Notes: generated from the letters alone by a model not told the origin. Positions 34,725-43,669 are shown, numbered from the stretch's first letter. The stretch is DNA of 64,000 nucleotides from Prosthecomicrobium pneumaticum (GCF_014199915.1 NZ_JACHOO010000007.1:146390-210389); one strand, 5' to 3'. Translations and numbers: made by a program.

Positions 34725-35708
34725 TCAGACGCCCCAGCGGAGCGCCGGGGTGTGTACCGGTGCATCCCACAGCGCCGCCGCCTCGTCGTCGAGAAGGCTC
34801 ACCGTGATCGAGCAGCCGGCCATTTCGAGCGCGGTCACGTAATTGCCGACGAGCGCGCGGGCGATCGGCACGCCGTGCTTTGCGAGCTGCTTCCGCGCCG
34901 CCTCGAACATCACATAGAGCTCCATCGCCGGCGTACCGCCGAAGCCGTTGACGAGCACCAGCGCCGGCCCCTTCTGCGGCAGGTCGCCGACGATCGCCGC
35001 CACCATTTCTTCGGCGATCGCATCGGCGGAGGCGAGCTTGACGCGCCGCCGGCCGGGCTCGCCATGGATGCCGACGCCCATCTCCATCTCGTCCTCGGCG
35101 AGCGTGAAGGTCGGCGTGCCGGCCGCCGGAACGGTGCAGCTCGTCAGCGCGACGCCCATCGACCGGGTGCGGCCGTTGACCCGGTCGCCGAGCGCCTTGA
35201 GCACATCGAGCGGCCGGCCCTCCTCCGCCGCGGCGCCGACGATCTTCTCGACGATCATCGTGCCGGCGACGCCGCGCCGCCCGGTCGAATAGGTCGAGGT
35301 TTCGACGGCCACGTCGTCGTCGGTGACGACGCGCATCACCGGGCCGGACGCCATCTCGGCCGCCATCTCGAAATTCATCACGTCGCCCTCATAGTTCTTG
35401 ACGATGAGGAGCGTGCCGGCGCCGGTATCGACCTCGGCGAGCGCGGCGAGCATCTGGTCGGGCGTCGGCGATGTGAAGACCTGGCCCGGACAGGCGGCAT
35501 CGAGCATGCCCCGGCCGACGAAGCCGGCATGCAGCGGCTCGTGGCCGGAGCCGCCGCCCGAGACGAGCGCCACCTTGCCGGGCTTCAGCGCCGCCCGGCG
35601 AACGAATTTCCGCTCCGCTCCGAGCGTGACGAGATCGCCATGCGCCGCGGCGAAGCCGTCGAGCGCCTCGGCGAGCACCGTCTCCGGCGCGTTGATCAGC
35701 TTCTTCAT
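34725..35708 (-). CDS. dhaK: dihydroxyacetone kinase subunit DhaK
   Basis: A 327-residue substrate-binding subunit of the PTS-dependent dihydroxyacetone kinase. It has VALVSGGGSGHEPLHAGFVG, LIVKNYEGDVMNF and MGVGIHGEPG, with His215 as the residue that covalently binds dihydroxyacetone. Length fits DhaK. GGAGGA precedes the ATG at 35708. It is the last gene of the transport-Dha operon, 238 bases after the HTH gene with repeats in between. Confidence 0.94.
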   Translation of the reverse strand: MKKLINAPETVLAEALDGFAAAHGDLVTLGAERKFVRRAALKPGKVALVSGGGSGHEPLHAGFVGRGMLDAACPGQVFTSPTPDQMLAALAEVDTGAGTLLIVKNYEGDVMNFEMAAEMASGPVMRVVTDDDVAVETSTYSTGRRGVAGTMIVEKIVGAAAEEGRPLDVLKALGDRVNGRTRSMGVALTSCTVPAAGTPTFTLAEDEMEMGVGIHGEPGRRRVKLASADAIAEEMVAAIVGDLPQKGPALVLVNGFGGTPAMELYVMFEAARKQLAKHGVPIARALVGNYVTALEMAGCSITVSLLDDEAAALWDAPVHTPALRWGV

Positions 35709-35946
35709 GGTCGTCCTCCCCGAAATCCTCGTTCTGTCCGTCTTCCGCCGCGCCGGCGGAAGGCCCTCACCCCGGCCCTCTCCCGCGGAGCGGGAGAGGG
35801 AGCCCGTTGCTCTCTTCCGTCGCGGCTCGGGATCCCCTCTCCCACCTGCGAAGTCGGCTGCTGCCGACTTCGCCTTCTCCACGCTCGGCTCGGCAACAGC
35901 CGAGCCGAATGGGAGAGGGTAGGGTGAGGGCTCTTCCCTTCTCGCC
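35709..35946. repeat. REP-like repeat cluster within the Dha operon
   Basis: The gap holds CTCTCCCGCGGAGCGGGAGAG (35779-35799), a GAAGTCGGCTGCTGCCGACTTC hairpin (35850-35871) and CGGCTCGGCAACAGCCGAGCCG (35883-35904), closed by GGGAGAGGGTAGGGTGAGGG. The same modules recur at 56.1-56.7 kb. In this operon the structure separates dhaK from the upstream HTH gene and may reduce or stabilise the dhaK message. Confidence 0.75.
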
Positions 35947-36363
35947 CTACCCCTCCACCAGCCGGGTCAGGCGCTGCACGAAGTCGCCGACCAGCCGGTC
36001 GAGATCCTGGTTCCGTTCCGCATCGCCGAGATCCGGCAGATAGATGACGTGCGCCCGCATCCGCTTCGTCTCCTTCAGCGCCGGCACACGGCGGGGATGG
36101 GCGCGGGCATAGAGTTCGAGGAACTGCCGCCGCTCCTCGGGCGAGAAATGGCAGATCTCGAACAGCGTCTCGATGTGCTGCGCCGGGATCGGCGTCGCAT
36201 AGGCGGGATTGGTGATGTGCGAGACGAAGCTGCGGTTCTTGCCGAGCGCCTGTGCGATGCGGCCCCGCGTGCCCGACGGCCGGTTGTCGAGCACGCGCTG
36301 CAGCAGGTCCTTATAGGCCGCCACGGCCTCGCCCGCCTCCCCGCCGCCATCCGCCGGGCTCAT
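35947..36363 (-). CDS. HTH DNA-binding protein in the Dha operon
   Basis: A 138-residue protein with an XRE-like helix-turn-helix (GRIAQALGKNRSFVSHITNP, residues 35-54) and a helical segment FSPEERRQFLELYARAHP. The C-terminal third (MRAHVIYLPDLGDAERNQDLDRLV) is conserved-looking but unknown. The ATG overlaps the enzyme I stop (ATGA), so it is translated with the phosphotransferase. A role as a repressor or modulator of the operon is inferred. Confidence 0.78.
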   Translation of the reverse strand: MSPADGGGEAGEAVAAYKDLLQRVLDNRPSGTRGRIAQALGKNRSFVSHITNPAYATPIPAQHIETLFEICHFSPEERRQFLELYARAHPRRVPALKETKRMRAHVIYLPDLGDAERNQDLDRLVGDFVQRLTRLVEG

Positions 36364-37961
36364 CCGCCCGCCCTCAACCCCGCGAGCGCGAGCTTCACCC
36401 GCCCGACGAGGGGCGGCGCGACCGACGCCGAGCGCAAGCCGGCGCGCAGGAGCGCCGGCCAATGCGCCGGGTCGCCGCCCATGTCGCCGCAGAGGCTCAC
36501 CTCGATGCCGAGCTCGGCCCCGCGCGCCACCGTATTGCGGATCAGCGCGACAACTGCCGCATGGCCCGGATCGTTGAGCGCGGCGACCGCCGCGATGTCG
36601 CGGGCGGAGGCCGTCGTATACTGCGTCAGATCGTTCGATCCGATCGAGAAGAAGGCCGCCTCCGCATAGAGCTCCGGCACGACGGCGACCGCCGGCACCT
36701 CGACCATGATGCCGAGCGGCGGCTTGCGGGCGCGAAACCCGTCGCTGCCGAGCTGGATCACCGTCGCCTCGAGCATCGCCGCGACGGTCGCGATCTCCTC
36801 CGGCACGGTGACCATCGGCAGCATGATCTTGAGGTCGCCATGCACCGCGGCGCGGCAGAGCGCGCGCAGCTGCAGGCGGAAGATCTCCGGCCGGGCGAGC
36901 GACAGGCGGACGCCCCGCACGCCGAGGAAGGGGTTGCTCTCGCCGTCGAGGGTGAGCCCGGGCACCGGCTTGTCGCCGCCGGCGTCGACGGTGCGGATGG
37001 TGACCGGCCGGTCCTCCGCCCATTCGAGAATGCGGCGATAGGCGCGGTATTGCGTCTCCTCGTCCGGCAGGCCGTCGCGGCCGGTGAAGAGGAATTCGGT
37101 GCGCACGAGGCCGATGCCGTCGCAGATCTCCGGGTCGAGCCGGTCGAGTTCCGCTGGCTCGGCGACATTGATCATCACCTTGACGGCGACGCCGTCCGCC
37201 GTCACCGCAGGCCGCGTCAGCACGTCCGCCTCGCGCGCCGCCCGGCCCGCGGCGTCCGCCCGGGCCGCACCGAAGGCGGCGAGCTCCGCCTCGGTCGGGT
37301 CGAGCACCAGCCGGCCGCGCTCGCCGTCGAGGATCGCGGCGCGGAACGGTCCGTCGGGGATCGCCCCGAGACCGACCGCCATCGGTACGCCGCGCGAACG
37401 GGCGAGCATCGCGACATGGCTCGAGGGGCTGCCTTCGGCGAGCGCGATCGCCCCGCCGGCCGACCAGTCGACGGAGAGGAAGCGCGACGGCGTCAGATCG
37501 CGGCCGACGAGGATCGCCCCGGCCGGCACGGCGGCCGCGGCACCGTCGGCGAGATGAGAGAGCACACGGTCGCGCAGATCCTCGAGATCGCTCGCCCTCG
37601 CACGGAAATAGTCGTCCTCGGAACGCTGGTAATCGGCGATCTGGCTGTCGAGCGCCTCGCGAAAGGCGGTGAGCGCGTCGGCACCCGCCTCGATCGCGTC
37701 GAAGGCCGGCTCGGACAGGCTCTCGTCCTCGAGCATCGCGACCTGGAATTCGAGGATGTCGGCGCCATCCTCCTCGTTCGCCGCCATCAGCCCTGCGAGA
37801 TCCTCGATCGCCGCGGCGATCGCCTGACCGAGCGCCGCGCGTTCGACCGCCACGCCGGCGAAGGCGCGGTGCGCCGTGCCCGTCTCGACGAGGCGGTGGA
37901 CCGGCCCGTGCGCGAGGCCGGGGGCGGCGGCACGGCCGGAGAGTTCACGGATTGGCGGCAT
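36360..37961 (-). CDS. phosphoenolpyruvate-protein phosphotransferase (enzyme I-like)
   Basis: A 533-residue enzyme I homologue. The phospho-His motif is GSPSSHVAMLARSRG with His182, and the PEP-binding domain has LVRTEFLF, DAGGDKP, GVRGVRLSL and the catalytic SLCGDMGGD with Cys491. It should move phosphate from PEP through the adjacent HPr to DhaM. It lacks an N-terminal GAF or NPr extension. It overlaps the HPr gene by 17 bases and the HTH gene by four, so it is a dedicated enzyme I for the Dha kinase. Confidence 0.9.
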   Translation of the reverse strand: MPPIRELSGRAAAPGLAHGPVHRLVETGTAHRAFAGVAVERAALGQAIAAAIEDLAGLMAANEEDGADILEFQVAMLEDESLSEPAFDAIEAGADALTAFREALDSQIADYQRSEDDYFRARASDLEDLRDRVLSHLADGAAAAVPAGAILVGRDLTPSRFLSVDWSAGGAIALAEGSPSSHVAMLARSRGVPMAVGLGAIPDGPFRAAILDGERGRLVLDPTEAELAAFGAARADAAGRAAREADVLTRPAVTADGVAVKVMINVAEPAELDRLDPEICDGIGLVRTEFLFTGRDGLPDEETQYRAYRRILEWAEDRPVTIRTVDAGGDKPVPGLTLDGESNPFLGVRGVRLSLARPEIFRLQLRALCRAAVHGDLKIMLPMVTVPEEIATVAAMLEATVIQLGSDGFRARKPPLGIMVEVPAVAVVPELYAEAAFFSIGSNDLTQYTTASARDIAAVAALNDPGHAAVVALIRNTVARGAELGIEVSLCGDMGGDPAHWPALLRAGLRSASVAPPLVGRVKLALAGLRAGG

Positions 37962-38274
37962 GGGCGGTTCCGGCGGCTTCCGCCGTCCCTTCCCCTTCGT
38001 CGAAGTCGCGCTCGACCAGCGCGACGAGCGCCGCGACCGCGGCCGCCGCATCCGCGCCGGTCGCGCGGAAGGAGAGCACCGTGCCCTGCGGCGCCTTCGC
38101 CGCCATCACCTTGACGATGCTCTTCGCGTCGATCCACGGCCCGGCCGGCCCGGCCGCCAGCTCGAGCTTCGCCGCAAAAGTCTTGGCGAGCTTCGTCAGC
38201 TTGACCGAAGGACGCGCGTGCAGGCCCACCGCATGGGTCAGAACCACGCTCGCCTCGGCATCGAACCCGCTCAT
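37945..38274 (-). CDS. HPr-family phosphocarrier
   Basis: A 109-residue HPr domain protein. THAVGLHARPSVKLTKLA carries the phosphorylatable His19, and DAKSIVKVM is the loop with the regulatory-Ser position. The C-terminal 20 residues are an Ala/Glu-rich tail. It sits between DhaM and enzyme I (17-base overlap), so it probably relays phosphate for dihydroxyacetone phosphorylation. In some bacteria DhaM, HPr and enzyme I are one polypeptide; here they are separate. Confidence 0.88.
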   Translation of the reverse strand: MSGFDAEASVVLTHAVGLHARPSVKLTKLAKTFAAKLELAAGPAGPWIDAKSIVKVMAAKAPQGTVLSFRATGADAAAAVAALVALVERDFDEGEGTAEAAGTAHAANP

Positions 38275-38299
38275 CGTGTCGTTCCTTGTCCCGTCCGGC

Positions 38300-38695
38300 T
38301 CACGCCGGAGAAAGCTCTTCCGCGGTGCGCTTGACGATCTCGAGCGCCGCCCCGCCCGAGGCCTCGGTGGCGGCGATCACCGCGCCCTCGACGATCGGCG
38401 CGTTGCACACGACGATCCGCCCCGCCCGCTCCGGCGGCTGCATCTCGACGGCCATCTCGCTGTTCGTCTCGGCGCCGCCGAGATCGACCAGGATGGCGAC
38501 GCCCGCCTCCGACCAGGCCCGGTCGATCGCAGCGAGAATCGCCTCGACCGAAGTGCCGAGCCCGCCCGCCGGATCGCCGCCGCACCAGGCGAGCGGCACC
38601 TCGTCGCCGACCATCTGGCGGACCATTTCCGCCGTCCCTTTCGCCACGTCGGGCGAATGGGAAACGATGACGATGCCGACATTCGCCGCGCTCAC
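38300..38695 (-). CDS. dhaM: phosphotransferase subunit DhaM (EIIA-mannose-like)
   Basis: A 131-residue domain with IVIVSHSPDVAKG, the phosphorylated His being 13, then GGDPAGGLGTSVEAI and ILVDLGGAETNSEMA. It receives phosphate from HPr and regenerates ATP-DhaL for dihydroxyacetone phosphorylation. The start overlaps the DhaL stop by four bases (ATGA). It is the single-domain form of DhaM. Confidence 0.92.
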   Translation of the reverse strand: MSAANVGIVIVSHSPDVAKGTAEMVRQMVGDEVPLAWCGGDPAGGLGTSVEAILAAIDRAWSEAGVAILVDLGGAETNSEMAVEMQPPERAGRIVVCNAPIVEGAVIAATEASGGAALEIVKRTAEELSPA

Positions 38696-39294
38696 GACCG
38701 CGCCTCCGGGGAAAGCGCCGCGGCCGCCGCGGCGACGATGAGTGCACTCGAGCGGGCGCCGGGGTCCATGTGACCGATCGACCGGTCGCCGAGGAAGGAG
38801 GCGCGGCCGCGCACCGCCCGCATCGGCACGGTGGCCTCGGCCGCCTCCGCCGCCGCCCGCGCCGGATCGCCGCCATCGGCGAGCGCGGCGGCGACCGGCG
38901 CCAGCACGTCGAGCATCGTCTTCTGGCCGACATCCGACTTGCCGCGCGCCTTCACCGCCTCGATCGCCGCAGCGAGCGCCTTCGCGAGGGCCGCGCGATC
39001 GGCCGGCTCCGGCAGTTCCTTGCCGAGCGTCATGGCGAGCGTGCCGTAGAGCGGGCCGGACGCGCCGCCCACCTTCATGACGAGCGTCATGCCGATCCCC
39101 TTCAGGGCCTCCGGCATCGGCTTCTGCGCGAGGCCGTCGAGATCGGCGAGCACCGCCTCGAGGCCGCGCTTCATGTTGATGCCGTGGTCGCCGTCGCCGA
39201 TCGCCTGATCGAGCTGCGTCAGCTCGTCGGCGTGGTCGATCACCGCCCGCGCCACCGTCTCGATCAGCGCTCTTCGGCCGTCAACGTCGAGCAT
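38692..39294 (-). CDS. dhaL: dihydroxyacetone kinase subunit DhaL
   Basis: A 200-residue ADP-binding subunit. The Mg2+-coordinating motif is AIGDGDHGINM (GDGDHG 33-38), followed by MTLVMKVGGASGPLYGTLA and GKSDVGQKTMLDVL. It carries a permanently bound nucleotide that transfers phosphate from DhaM to dihydroxyacetone on DhaK. GGGAG precedes the ATG at 39294. It lies 10 bases after the second ATPase gene. Confidence 0.93.
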   Translation of the reverse strand: MLDVDGRRALIETVARAVIDHADELTQLDQAIGDGDHGINMKRGLEAVLADLDGLAQKPMPEALKGIGMTLVMKVGGASGPLYGTLAMTLGKELPEPADRAALAKALAAAIEAVKARGKSDVGQKTMLDVLAPVAAALADGGDPARAAAEAAEATVPMRAVRGRASFLGDRSIGHMDPGARSSALIVAAAAAALSPEARS

Positions 39295-39304
39295 GTCGTC
39301 TCCC

Positions 39305-40327
39305 TCACAGCCGCGCGCCGGCCGCATCGAAATAGAGCGGATTCTTAAGCTGAAGTGAAACCCCGTCGCCGGGCCGCAGCTCCGTCGCGGCGTCGACGAG
39401 GGTGACGAGCTTGTGGCCGGCGACCGCGACGTGCAGGTGGTTCTGGTCGCCGAGATGCTCGATCCACTCGACCCGCCCGTTCGCCGCGCCGCTCGCCACC
39501 GCACCGTTCACCTTGCCGATCGCGATGTGCTCGGTGCGGGCGCCGATCGTTGCCGCGCCGGCCGGCGCGGCGGCGTCGGGCAGCAGCCCGACCGGCAGGA
39601 GGTTGATCGCCGGGCGGCCGAGCCGGGCGGCGACGTGGAGATTGGCCGGCGCCGTATAGATCTCGCGCGGCGTGCCGATCTGGACGAGGCGCCCCTCCGA
39701 CAGGATGCCGATCCGGTCCGCCATCGTCATCGCCTCGATCTGGTCGTGCGTGACATAGAGCATGGTCGAGCCGAGTTCGGCCTGGATGCGCTTCAGTTCG
39801 AGCCGCAGATCGGCGCGCAGCTTGGCGTCGAGCGAGGAGAGCGGCTCGTCCATCAGATAGATCGCCGGCCGGCGCACCAGCGCCCGGCCGATCGCGACGC
39901 GCTGCATCTCGCCGCCCGACAGCCGCGTCGCCCTGTTCTCGAGCTTGTGGTCGATGCGCACGAGCTTCGCCACTTCGGCGACGCGCGCCTTCACCGCCGC
40001 CTCGCTCATCCGCCGCGCCGGCGAGCGGAGCGGAAAGGCGAGGTTCTCGAACACGGTCAGATGCGGATAGAGCGAATATTGCTGGAACACGAAGGCGGTG
40101 TCGCGCGAAGCCGGCTCGACCCGCGTCACGTCCCGCCCGCCGATCAGGATCGAGCCGGCCTCCGGCCGCTCGAGCCCGGCGATCAGCCGCAGCGTCGTCG
40201 TCTTGCCGGCCCCGGTCGGCCCGAGCAGCACGACGAACTCGCCGTCGGCGATGTCGAGCGACAGCTCGGAGACCGCCTCGGTGTCGCCGAAGCTCTTCGA
40301 AACGCCGCGCAGAGAAACCTCAGCCAT
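39305..40327 (-). CDS. ABC transporter ATP-binding protein (UgpC/MalK type)
   Basis: A 340-residue ATPase of the CUT1 sugar/polyol importer family. Walker A is GPTGAGKTTT, the signature LSGGEMQRVAIGRA, Walker B YLMDEPLSSLDA. The C-terminal region past residue 240 has a TOBE-like domain (VGLLPDAAAPAG, TIGARTEHIAIG). The start overlaps the end of the first ATPase by eight bases. Two different ATPases in one system suggest a heterodimer, as in rhizobial glycerol importers. Confidence 0.9.
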   Translation of the reverse strand: MAEVSLRGVSKSFGDTEAVSELSLDIADGEFVVLLGPTGAGKTTTLRLIAGLERPEAGSILIGGRDVTRVEPASRDTAFVFQQYSLYPHLTVFENLAFPLRSPARRMSEAAVKARVAEVAKLVRIDHKLENRATRLSGGEMQRVAIGRALVRRPAIYLMDEPLSSLDAKLRADLRLELKRIQAELGSTMLYVTHDQIEAMTMADRIGILSEGRLVQIGTPREIYTAPANLHVAARLGRPAINLLPVGLLPDAAAPAGAATIGARTEHIAIGKVNGAVASGAANGRVEWIEHLGDQNHLHVAVAGHKLVTLVDAATELRPGDGVSLQLKNPLYFDAAGARL

Positions 40328-41426
40328 GCCCCGCCTCCCGTGCCGCGATCTCGCGCGCCGCGGTGGCGAGCGCCCGGCCGCCCGCCGCCTCGAACAGCGA
40401 CAGCCGCGCCGCGTCGAAGGCGAGGCCCACCGTCTCGCCGGTCGAAATGCGGACATCGGCCGGGATGCGGGCCTTCACCATGCCGCCCGCGGTCTCGACC
40501 GTGACGATCTGCTGCGTGCCGAGATATTCCGTGCCGTAGACCGCGCCGCGCAGGCGCGAGGCGTCATCGAACCGGACATGCTCCGGCCGTGCGCCGAGCA
40601 CATGGCCGCCCGTCGCGCCCTCGCGCAGTTCCGGCACCGCGACCGGCGCCCCCTGGACCGTGACGCTGCGGTCGCCCGGCGCGAGCGTGCCTTCGAAGGC
40701 GAGGAAGTTCATCGGCGGCGAGCCGATGAAATCGGCGACGAACATCGTCGCCGGATGGTCGTAGATGTCGCGCGGCGTGCCGAACTGCTCGATCACGCCG
40801 TGGTTCATCACGGCGATCTTGTCGGCCATCGCCATCGCCTCGTGCTGGTCGTGGGTGACGTAGACCGTGGTGGCGTGGATGCGGTTGTGCAGCTCGCGCA
40901 GCTCGTTCACCATCAGATCGCGGAATTCCGCGTCGAGCGTGCCGAGCGGCTCGTCCATCAGGAAGCATTTCGGCCGCCGCACGATCGCCCGGCCGAGCGC
41001 GACGCGCTGGCGGTCGCCGCCGGCGAGGCCGGAGACGCTGCGGTCGAGCAGATGGTCGATGCGCAGGAGCCGCGCCGTCTCCTCGACGCGGGCGCGGATC
41101 TCGGCCTTCGGCATGCCCTGGGCGAGCAGCGGGAAGCCCATGTTCTTGCGCACGTTCATGTGCGGATAGAGCGCGAAGAGCTGGAACACGAAGGCGATGT
41201 CGCGCTCGCGCGCCCGGCGGAAGGCGACGTCCTCGCCGCCGAGCAGGATCTGGCCGCTGGTCGGCAGTTCGAGCCCGGCGATCATCCGCAGCGTCGTCGT
41301 CTTGCCGCAGCCGGACGGCCCGAGCATCACGAAGAACTCGCCGTCCTCGACGACGAAGTTGGAGTTCTTGACCGCCACGAAGGCCCCGAACGCCTTCTGG
41401 AGGTTCTGCACCCTGATCTCGGCCAT
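40320..41426 (-). CDS. ABC transporter ATP-binding protein (second, divergent signature)
   Basis: A 368-residue ATPase. Walker A is GPSGCGKTTT, Walker B FLMDEPLGTLDA, and the C-terminal TOBE-like region carries GARPEHVRF. The signature motif is unusual: SGLAGGDRQRVALGRA in place of LSGGQQQRVA. It pairs with the following ATPase, so one signature site may be degenerate, as in asymmetric ABC pairs. It is three bases after the 75-residue membrane protein gene. Confidence 0.9.
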   Translation of the reverse strand: MAEIRVQNLQKAFGAFVAVKNSNFVVEDGEFFVMLGPSGCGKTTTLRMIAGLELPTSGQILLGGEDVAFRRARERDIAFVFQLFALYPHMNVRKNMGFPLLAQGMPKAEIRARVEETARLLRIDHLLDRSVSGLAGGDRQRVALGRAIVRRPKCFLMDEPLGTLDAEFRDLMVNELRELHNRIHATTVYVTHDQHEAMAMADKIAVMNHGVIEQFGTPRDIYDHPATMFVADFIGSPPMNFLAFEGTLAPGDRSVTVQGAPVAVPELREGATGGHVLGARPEHVRFDDASRLRGAVYGTEYLGTQQIVTVETAGGMVKARIPADVRISTGETVGLAFDAARLSLFEAAGGRALATAAREIAAREAGHG

Positions 41427-41429
41427 CGC

Positions 41430-41657
41430 CTACTCCGGGAATTTCGAGACGATGATGAACATCGCCGTGCCGGCGAGCATGGTCAGGAACGACCAGGTGT
41501 AGAGCGGCAGCGCGAAGGGCTGGAAGAGCATCAGGAAGCCGATGCCGATCACCGCCGTCGCGAGGTTCTCGAGCCGGCCGCGCCGCAGGAGGAGCGGCCA
41601 GTTGGAGGCGCGCTTGCGGCCCTTGCGCGCCTTTGCCGTCGTGTCGGTGGCGCTCAT
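41430..41657 (-). CDS. small membrane protein of the ABC operon
   Basis: A 75-residue protein with a basic N-terminus (KARKGRKRASNW) and two hydrophobic helices at about 30-48 and 52-70 (TAVIGIGFLMLFQPFAL, WSFLTMLAGTAMFIIV). The start overlaps the permease stop (ATGA) and the stop is three bases from the next ATPase. Similar small proteins of unknown function occur in rhizobial polyol ABC operons, and the conserved place in the operon argues for a structural or regulatory subunit. Confidence 0.75.
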   Translation of the reverse strand: MSATDTTAKARKGRKRASNWPLLLRRGRLENLATAVIGIGFLMLFQPFALPLYTWSFLTMLAGTAMFIIVSKFPE

Positions 41658-42601
41658 TTCCGCACCGCTCCGAAGGTGATGCCGCGCAAGAGCTGCTTGC
41701 GCAGGAGGATGGTGAAGACGAGGATCGGCACGAGGAAGATCGTCGTCCCGGCCGCCACCGCCGGCCAGTCCTGTCCGCCCTCGCCGATGATGGTCGGGAT
41801 GAAGGGCGGCGCGGTCTGCGCGGTGCCGGAGGTCAGCAGCGCCGCGAAGGCATATTCGTTCCAGGCGAAGATCAGGCAGAAGATCGCCGTCGCCGCGATG
41901 CCGGTCGTCGCCTGCGGCAGCACCACCTTGCGGAAGGCCTGCAGCCGCGTATAGCCGTCGATCATCGCCGCCTCTTCGTATTCGCGCGGAATCTCGTCGA
42001 TGAACCCCTTCAAGAGCCAGACGGCGAGCGAGACGTTCACCGCGGTATAGAGAAGGATCATGCCGAGCGCGGTGTCGGAGAGGCCGAGCTCGCGATACAT
42101 CAGATAGATCGGGATCGCGACGGCGATCGGCGGCATCATCCGGGTCGACAGGATGAAGAACAGGAGGTCGTCGGCGAGCGGCACCCGGAAGCGCGAGAAG
42201 CCATAGGCCGCGAGCGTGCCGAGGAACACCGCGCAGAAGGTCGAGCCGAAGGCGATGACGAGCGAGTTCACGAAGCGCGGCAGGAAGTTCGACGGGCCGG
42301 CGATGACCATGTTGCGCTTGCGGGTGGTCTCGTCGCAGAAGCCGGTCGGCGCCGGCAGCGCGTCGATGTATTCGCGCGTCTGCCGCGTCCGCGTCGTGAA
42401 CAGATTGCAATAGCCCTCGATCGACGGGGTGAAGACGATCTTCGGCGGATAGGCGATCGAGTCCGGCGGCGTCTTGAAGCTCGTCGCGAAGATCCACAGG
42501 AGCGGGATCATCGAGATCAGCGCGTAGACGATGACGAGCGTCGCGGCGACCCGCTTGGCGGTGGTGCTCGGCACGACGACCGAATGGGCGGCTGCGCTCA
42601 T
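41654..42601 (-). CDS. ABC transporter permease (MalG-like)
   Basis: A 315-residue inner-membrane permease with six predicted helices. The coupling motif EAAMIDGYTRLQAFRKVVLP (EAA loop) is present near residue 205. The ATG at 42601 overlaps the first permease gene's stop (ATGA). The periplasmic loop between helices 1 and 2 is long. It belongs to the CUT1 family that takes up sugars or polyols. Confidence 0.9.
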   Translation of the reverse strand: MSAAAHSVVVPSTTAKRVAATLVIVYALISMIPLLWIFATSFKTPPDSIAYPPKIVFTPSIEGYCNLFTTRTRQTREYIDALPAPTGFCDETTRKRNMVIAGPSNFLPRFVNSLVIAFGSTFCAVFLGTLAAYGFSRFRVPLADDLLFFILSTRMMPPIAVAIPIYLMYRELGLSDTALGMILLYTAVNVSLAVWLLKGFIDEIPREYEEAAMIDGYTRLQAFRKVVLPQATTGIAATAIFCLIFAWNEYAFAALLTSGTAQTAPPFIPTIIGEGGQDWPAVAAGTTIFLVPILVFTILLRKQLLRGITFGAVRK

Positions 42602-43566
42602 CGGCTCTTCACCCGGTTGAGGACCTTGACGTAGATGTTGGCGAGGCCGAACACCGCGACGAACAGGATGATCGCGAAGGCGGAGGAATAGCCGGTCCGC
42701 CATTTCTCGAAGGCTTCGCGCTTCAGGGTGATCGAGGCGACCTCGGTGGTCGAGCCCGGTCCGCCGCCGGTCAACAGATTGACCATGTCGAACATCTTGA
42801 AGTTCTCGATGCCGCGGAACAACACCGCGAGCATGATGAAGGGCAGCGCCATCGGCAGGGTGATCGACCAGAACTGGCGCCAGTTGGAGGCGCGGTCGAC
42901 CTCGGCCGCCTCATAGATGTAGTCGGGAATGGAGCGCAGCCCGGCGAGACAGATCAGCATCACATAGGGCGTCCACATCCAGGTATCGACGATGATGATC
43001 GACCAGGGCGCGAGCGAGACGTTCGACAGCATCTGGATGTCGGTCGTCGGAAGACCGGTGACGAAGGACACGATGTAGGCGAACAGGCCGATCTGCGGCT
43101 CGTAGAGGAAGCGCCAGAAATTGCCGACCACCGCCGGGGAGAGCATCATCGGCACGAGGATGATCGTCGTCCAGAAAGCGTGCCCGCGGAACTTGCGGTC
43201 GATCAGATAAGCGAGCGTGAAGCCGATCACCGTCTGCAGCACGATCGTCCAGAAGACGAAATGGGCCGTCGCCTGCATGGCGATCCAGGTATCGGCATCG
43301 TTGAGAATGCGGGAATAATTGCTGAGGCCGATATTCTTGATCGGCTCGTTCGGCCGGTTGGCGCGGTAATTGGTGAAAGAGAGCTGGATCGCCCAGATCA
43401 GCGGGAAGATGTTGATGGCGAGCAGGAGCAGAATGGTCGGCGCGATGAACAGCCAGGCGACCATCCGGTCGGAGAGGCCGCGCACCCGCTTGGCGATGCC
43501 GTCCGGCGTCCGCCGCGCCGCGGCTTCGGTCGCCCGGTCGAGGAGCGTCGAGGATGTCTCGGTCAC
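42598..43566 (-). CDS. ABC transporter permease (MalF-like)
   Basis: A 322-residue permease with six helices. An EAA-type coupling loop is seen in EAAEVDRASNWRQFWSITLP. The N-terminal helix starts about residue 32 (MVAWLFIAPTILLLLAINIFPL). It is the first permease after the binding-protein gene, from which it is separated by a hairpin-bearing 103-base gap. Confidence 0.9.
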   Translation of the reverse strand: MTETSSTLLDRATEAAARRTPDGIAKRVRGLSDRMVAWLFIAPTILLLLAINIFPLIWAIQLSFTNYRANRPNEPIKNIGLSNYSRILNDADTWIAMQATAHFVFWTIVLQTVIGFTLAYLIDRKFRGHAFWTTIILVPMMLSPAVVGNFWRFLYEPQIGLFAYIVSFVTGLPTTDIQMLSNVSLAPWSIIIVDTWMWTPYVMLICLAGLRSIPDYIYEAAEVDRASNWRQFWSITLPMALPFIMLAVLFRGIENFKMFDMVNLLTGGGPGSTTEVASITLKREAFEKWRTGYSSAFAIILFVAVFGLANIYVKVLNRVKSR

Positions 43567-43620
43567 GACTGATCTTCCGCCGGCCGCAGACGGGCCGTCT
43601 CATGGCGTTGTCGGGGAGCC

Positions 43621-43650
43621 CGCCCCGCGCCGGAACAGGGGCGCGGGGCG
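43621..43650. terminator. GC hairpin between binding-protein and permease genes
   Basis: Arms CGCCCCGCGCC (43621-43631) and GGCGCGGGGCG (43640-43650) form a perfect 11-bp stem with an eight-base loop. Such a hairpin after the binding-protein gene usually causes partial termination or protects the 5' message, giving more binding protein than permease. Confidence 0.55.
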
Positions 43651-43669
43651 GCATGGGTGACGGGACGGC

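Noticed and set aside
35709..35946. Palindromic cluster considered as a transposon insertion
   Set aside because: No transposase, no target-site duplication and no terminal inverted repeats of insertion-sequence type.
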